Assembly (NCBI GenBank): GCA_028278025.1
Contig: JANQFE010000124.1
Coordinates: forward strand, 1 to 52,687
Source of the DNA: Thermodesulfobacteriota bacterium
GTDB lineage: Bacteria; Desulfobacterota; WTBG01; CAIYCZ01; CAIRTM01
DNA: 52,687 nucleotides
Direction: 5' to 3'
Below are positions 49,513-52,687 of this stretch, in pieces. The translations under genes and the position numbers were made by a program. Position 1 is the stretch's first letter. Every line of letters starts with the position of its first letter. Under the pieces are notes generated by a model that saw nothing but the letters and a program-made list of their open reading frames with translations, ran no database searches and had not been told where the DNA came from.

Positions 49513-50169
49513 ATGTTGCACGTATATGAAAAAAATATTTACAGACATAGAATAAGACAATGGTTTCTTTTGTCCATCGTTATTGTAACAATCGGATTAG
49601 GATGGCGGTACCCATTATTTGGATTCAGTGTTCCGATCGTGATGACGGCAGGCATAATTGGCGGAATGGTTAACGGAAGATTTGTATGCGGTAATCTCTG
49701 TCCTCGGGGAAGTTTTTTCGATAGAATCATCTCGCTTGTAAGTAAAAACAAACCACTACCGAAGATATTATTTGCAATACCTCTGAGAGTGATTTTGTTG
49801 CTGGGACTTTTTGGGTTTATGTTTTACAGAATTGGTTTAGATCCTCGAAACGTTTATCATTGGGGCAGAACATTCTGGTTGATGTGTGTTGTGACAACGA
49901 CAATCGGTATCATTGCTGGTTTAATTATTCGGCCGAGAACCTGGTGTGCCATTTGTCCTATGGGCACCATCCAAAGACTGCTGGGTGCCGGCAAACGGCC
50001 GTTACATATCGACAGCGAAAAATGTATTGATTGCGGCACATGCCATAATGTTTGCCCTATGAATATTGAAATAACTGCTCATAAGAAAAATGGTCATTTA
50101 AAAGAGGGTGATTGCATAAAATGCCCGGAATGTATTTCAAGCTGTCCGCGTGAAGCATTAATGTGGTAA
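49513..50169 (+). CDS. 4Fe-4S membrane protein, NapH-like
   Basis: A 218-residue protein that begins next to the preceding stop. It has two or three membrane helices, an N-terminal CGNLCPRGSF cluster-type motif and CAICPMGT, then two ferredoxin-like motifs CIDCGTCHNVCP and CIKCPECISSCP (8Fe-8S). This is the NapH/quinol-dehydrogenase accessory pattern and supplies electron transfer between quinol and the multiheme protein. The three genes form one operon with the octaheme cytochrome. Confidence 0.88.
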   Translation: MLHVYEKNIYRHRIRQWFLLSIVIVTIGLGWRYPLFGFSVPIVMTAGIIGGMVNGRFVCGNLCPRGSFFDRIISLVSKNKPLPKILFAIPLRVILLLGLFGFMFYRIGLDPRNVYHWGRTFWLMCVVTTTIGIIAGLIIRPRTWCAICPMGTIQRLLGAGKRPLHIDSEKCIDCGTCHNVCPMNIEITAHKKNGHLKEGDCIKCPECISSCPREALMW

Positions 50170-50210
50170 GAGTCAGGATAATATAAAGAGAATGAAAATC
50201 ATAACGTCCT

Positions 50211-50231
50211 TAACTATCTACCTGATAGTTA
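50211..50231. promoter_or_regulatory. Small palindrome before the MBL gene
   Basis: TAACTATC-TACCT-GATAGTTA is an 8-bp perfect hairpin after the operon, followed by a G-run rather than a T-run. It is more like an operator than a terminator. Confidence 0.35.
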
Positions 50232-50271
50232 GGGGGGGATAGACTTAAACAATCTGCGAAGGAGGTGCACT

Positions 50272-50850
50272 ATGTTTTTCAAGCAAATCAAGGTCGAAGG
50301 ACTTGGATGCCTTTCTTATATCATCGGATGCCCTTTAGATGGCAAAGCCTTTGTGATTGATCCCAAGCGTGATGTTGATGACTATATCCGAATCGCCGAT
50401 GAAAATGGTCTTGTAATAAAAGGGGTTATCGATACGCATGTGCATGCCGACCATATATCAGGCGGACAGGAATTAAGAGCACGTACAGGTGCTGATGTTT
50501 ACATTCATGAAAATGCCGGGGTTTTGTACGAACATCAGAAACTTAAAGATGGAGATAAAATAGAGATAGGCAAAGTCCTGCTTGAGGCTGTCTATACTCC
50601 AGGCCACACGCCGAATGCGGTTACGATTGCAGTTACCGATGCCTCCCGGAGCGCTGAACCAGAGATGTTGCTTACAGGTGATTTGCTTTTTGTCGGCAGT
50701 ATCGGCAGGCCCGATTTGGCCGGTGGTGAACTGCTGGATGAAGCCGAGGGCAATCATCGAATGTCTGCATCGCTACCGCCGCCCCCGGAGCACCGGTCAG
50801 CCGTATCGTTTATAAAGCAAATAAGAGGGAAAATATTTCATGGAGTTTGA
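50272..50850 (+). pseudogene. Truncated metallo-beta-lactamase-fold hydrolase
   Basis: A strong AAGGAGGTG site precedes ATG 50272. Residues 1-165 match the N-terminal half of persulfide-dioxygenase/glyoxalase-II-like proteins: HVHADHISGG metal ligands, YTPGHTP, LLTGDLLFVGSIGRPDLAGG. After about residue 165 the sequence becomes unrelated (EGNHRMSASLPPPPEHRS) and stops at 193, whereas family members continue with the YPGH motif and often rhodanese domains. So the 3' half was replaced by an unknown sequence. It overlaps the converging membrane-protein gene. Possibly it once handled sulfane sulfur. Confidence 0.75.
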
Positions 50851-52102
50851 CTGCATTGTTTATCACTACCCCCGATAGAAAAACAATAAATATGGTTGTG
50901 GCCAGATTGGAAAATTGTTTCTTTAGGGACAGTATGCCTGAAAGCAGCACAAGTTCCGACATCAGCCAGTGCTGTGAATAAAGAAAGGTTTCATCTCCCC
51001 AAACTGAATGAAGTAACCAGTTATATCCTATAATCATGAGAGAAATTATTGAAAGTGGATAAAGAATTGTTTTACTGCGAAAACATAATATTGTACCAAG
51101 GGAAAGCAGCACAAGGGTAAAAAGGACAAAAGCACTATCCAGCGAAAAAATGTCAGGGAACCCTTCAAAGGTAAACTGAAATTTATATTTTGAATAAGTA
51201 ACTATGCTAATTACACTCTCTTTAGTCTGTATTTTAGAAGATGTAATAGTATTGCTTAATGCGTAGGGGAAGCTAGCTGCCTTTATAAGGGGATCGTTGT
51301 TAATAAATTTTGTGATCCATTGAGTGTGTTGTAGCTTTTTATAATAAGGAACTTGGTGTTCCATATCAAACACAAAAGAGAGAAAAAGGTTTATTAATAA
51401 AGAAAATACAATTATAGCTGATGTTTGAAGCAATGGAGGAAACAATCGCCGACGAATAAAAACTAATGAGCCCAATAGCAGCAAACCGATGATGATAATA
51501 TTTGTAACTGTAATAGCTGCTGCTAAGGTACCGACAATTATCCAAGCGAGCCAATGAACTTTACCATTATGCTTCAGTGTATCATACGCAAGCAGATAAG
51601 CGGCTGCACACACGACCCCGCTTATTGTAAAATGCTCTGGGATACTTGCAAACACTAACTGGCTAAAGGAAAATATACTTAAAAATGTCATTAAAAGTGC
51701 CTGCGAAAATGATAGACCGATTAAACAGAAAAAACTATAAACAAATATAGTTTTTGTAGAAGCTAAAAAAGGAATAAACAAAAGTGTTGCTGCGCGGCTG
51801 ATTTCAGCTACATTGCTATCTGTTACTCTGCTTTTTGCTATAATTATTGCCGGTATTTTAATCAGAAGCTTAAAAAGGTTTGAAAAGTTGGGGTGAACGA
51901 AATCCCCTTCATTTTTTCCATAGCTGATTGCCGCAATTCCTCTTACCGGGTCTGCGCTGAACAACACATCAAACTGCTCAAAAATGTTCAGTTTATCAAA
52001 CATCAGCGTGAGGGTATAATGCAAGGAAAAGGCAAAAAGCACTAACAATATGCATACTAAAATATTTTGTTTTAGCTTCAATGTGGTTACTTTGGGGGCC
52101 AT
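50810..52102 (-). CDS. Polytopic membrane protein, possible GT-C-like glycosyltransferase
   Basis: About 430 residues from ATG 52102; a longer TTG start at 52186 exists and neither has a good ribosome site. Eight to eleven hydrophobic helices are visible. The first periplasmic loop has FSADPVRGIAAISYGKNEGDFVHPN, with Asp, Arg and His as in GT-C fold transferases. No clear catalytic motif beyond that. It overlaps the 3' end of the MBL remnant by 41 bp. Confidence 0.65.
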   Translation of the reverse strand: MAPKVTTLKLKQNILVCILLVLFAFSLHYTLTLMFDKLNIFEQFDVLFSADPVRGIAAISYGKNEGDFVHPNFSNLFKLLIKIPAIIIAKSRVTDSNVAEISRAATLLFIPFLASTKTIFVYSFFCLIGLSFSQALLMTFLSIFSFSQLVFASIPEHFTISGVVCAAAYLLAYDTLKHNGKVHWLAWIIVGTLAAAITVTNIIIIGLLLLGSLVFIRRRLFPPLLQTSAIIVFSLLINLFLSFVFDMEHQVPYYKKLQHTQWITKFINNDPLIKAASFPYALSNTITSSKIQTKESVISIVTYSKYKFQFTFEGFPDIFSLDSAFVLFTLVLLSLGTILCFRSKTILYPLSIISLMIIGYNWLLHSVWGDETFLYSQHWLMSELVLLSGILSLKKQFSNLATTIFIVFLSGVVINNAVKLHEIFSLLFAL

Positions 52103-52382
52103 GACATTAGGTTGTTTGAAAAATATAAATGTGTTTTGGGGGAAGCTTTGGAAAATGCAAGTTTTGATTATCGCAATCAAGTTCAAGGCGACGGCTATTT
52201 ATTGAAGACCTGAAAACAAATATTTCTGGATTTTCGATCTGTTACATTTTGCTGTGGCCTTAGATTCCAAAAACTCGTATGATAATTATGGTATTATTTT
52301 TTGACGGTAAAGTATAGAAAAAAATCTTCCGGTTCAATAAATAAATCAGCACATCAGCATAGCCCGATTCCCCATTTCTACG
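52103..52382. other. Intergenic, no gene seen
   Basis: No supported gene between the membrane protein start and the next repeat. Some poly-T and A runs. I see no convincing promoter. Confidence 0.4.
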
Positions 52383-52572
52383 AGAGCATTTCGCAGAAAA
52401 ACATAGTCGATTTTCATAAGAAAAGACTTTGCAGAATACAAAACAGGTCCCCGCTTTGGTAATGACATCATAAAGCAAACACAAAAAATAAGTCTTTCCC
52501 GCGGAAGCGGGAATCCATAAGCATTTTTAAACATCTCCCTTATCGCGACCACAATATTTTGTGAAATGCTCT
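52383..52572. repeat. Fold-back repeat with AGAGCATTT ends
   Basis: The 190-bp element begins AGAGCATTTCGCAGAAAAAC and ends GTGAAATGCTCT, its inverted repeat. The same end motif bounds 2992-3081. There is no open gene. It belongs to the dispersed inverted-repeat family seen in the left flank. Confidence 0.65.
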
Positions 52573-52687
52573 AAAGCTAATAAGAAAGCAGTAATTATCC
52601 TCGCCTAAAGAGGCTGTGTCACAATTAATCGTTAATTGTTTTACAGACTGTTCTTTGACAAAAAAATATGGCAAAAGCCAGGAAACT

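Noticed and set aside
52590..52687. Possible IS element start (GAGGCTGTGTCA) at the right edge
   Set aside because: Too little sequence remains to see a transposase or a second end.
1..52687. CRISPR arrays, rRNA and standard tRNA genes
   Set aside because: No regularly spaced direct repeats, no rRNA sequence; the only tRNA-like parts are the tmRNA ends and the 34-bp att copy.

Overview
The window is a bacterial chromosome segment carrying one complete-looking tailed-phage prophage of about 39 kb. Host genes lie on both sides. The host is most likely a sulfate-reducing or related anaerobe of the Desulfobacterota. That is inferred from acetyl-CoA acetyltransferase/crotonase genes, a sigma-54-regulated multiheme cytochrome module, a probable selenoprotein and the style of the non-coding fold-back repeats. 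No marker gene in the window fixes the genus.

Left host flank (1-5940): a fold-back repeat cut by the window edge, a thiolase/enoyl-CoA hydratase gene pair, two proteins of unknown function, more fold-back repeats, a reverse-strand aldehyde dehydrogenase, and a one-piece tmRNA gene (5574-5933, tag ADDYNYALAA).

Prophage (5905-45024): it is inserted in the 3' end of the tmRNA gene. The last 29 bp of tmRNA plus 5 bp form a 34-bp direct repeat (attL 5905-5938, attR 44991-45024), so attL keeps tmRNA intact. The integrase lies next to attR on the plus strand, and almost everything else is read leftward. From right to left there is an HTH regulator, then replication and recombination genes: a Sak4-like ATPase, an SSB-like protein, a deoxyribosyltransferase-like protein, an SF2 helicase split by an intein, a frameshifted adenine methyltransferase, a PD-(D/E)XK nuclease remnant, a TOPRIM/RepA-like primase-helicase and a VRR-NUC nuclease. 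Next come Nu1-like and GpA-like terminase genes with a hicAB toxin-antitoxin pair between them on the other strand. The head genes follow (portal, ClpP-type protease with nested scaffold, capsid), then the tail genes (tube, chaperone with a probable -1 frameshift, tape measure, hub, fibres including a polyglycine adhesin), lysis genes, and a lipoprotein with a carbohydrate-binding-like domain beside attL. The gene set suggests a siphophage with lambda-like packaging.

Right host flank (45025-52687): a PAS/AAA+/Fis-type sigma-54 activator gene, then a strong -24/-12 promoter preceded by TGTTGCA repeats. This promoter drives an octaheme cytochrome c of the tetrathionate-reductase family, a cytochrome b561-type membrane protein and a NapH-like 4Fe-4S membrane protein. 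The octaheme gene has an in-frame TGA at codon 109, followed by a hairpin that closely resembles the fdhF SECIS element, so it probably encodes selenocysteine. A truncated metallo-beta-lactamase-fold gene, a polytopic membrane protein and another fold-back repeat close the window.

The two most interesting things are (i) the predicted selenocysteine-containing octaheme cytochrome, and (ii) the helicase intein, which contains a Vsr/EDxHD-type homing endonuclease gene in a different reading frame with its own ribosome binding site. All assignments come from reading the sequence and remembered family motifs; no database search was run.
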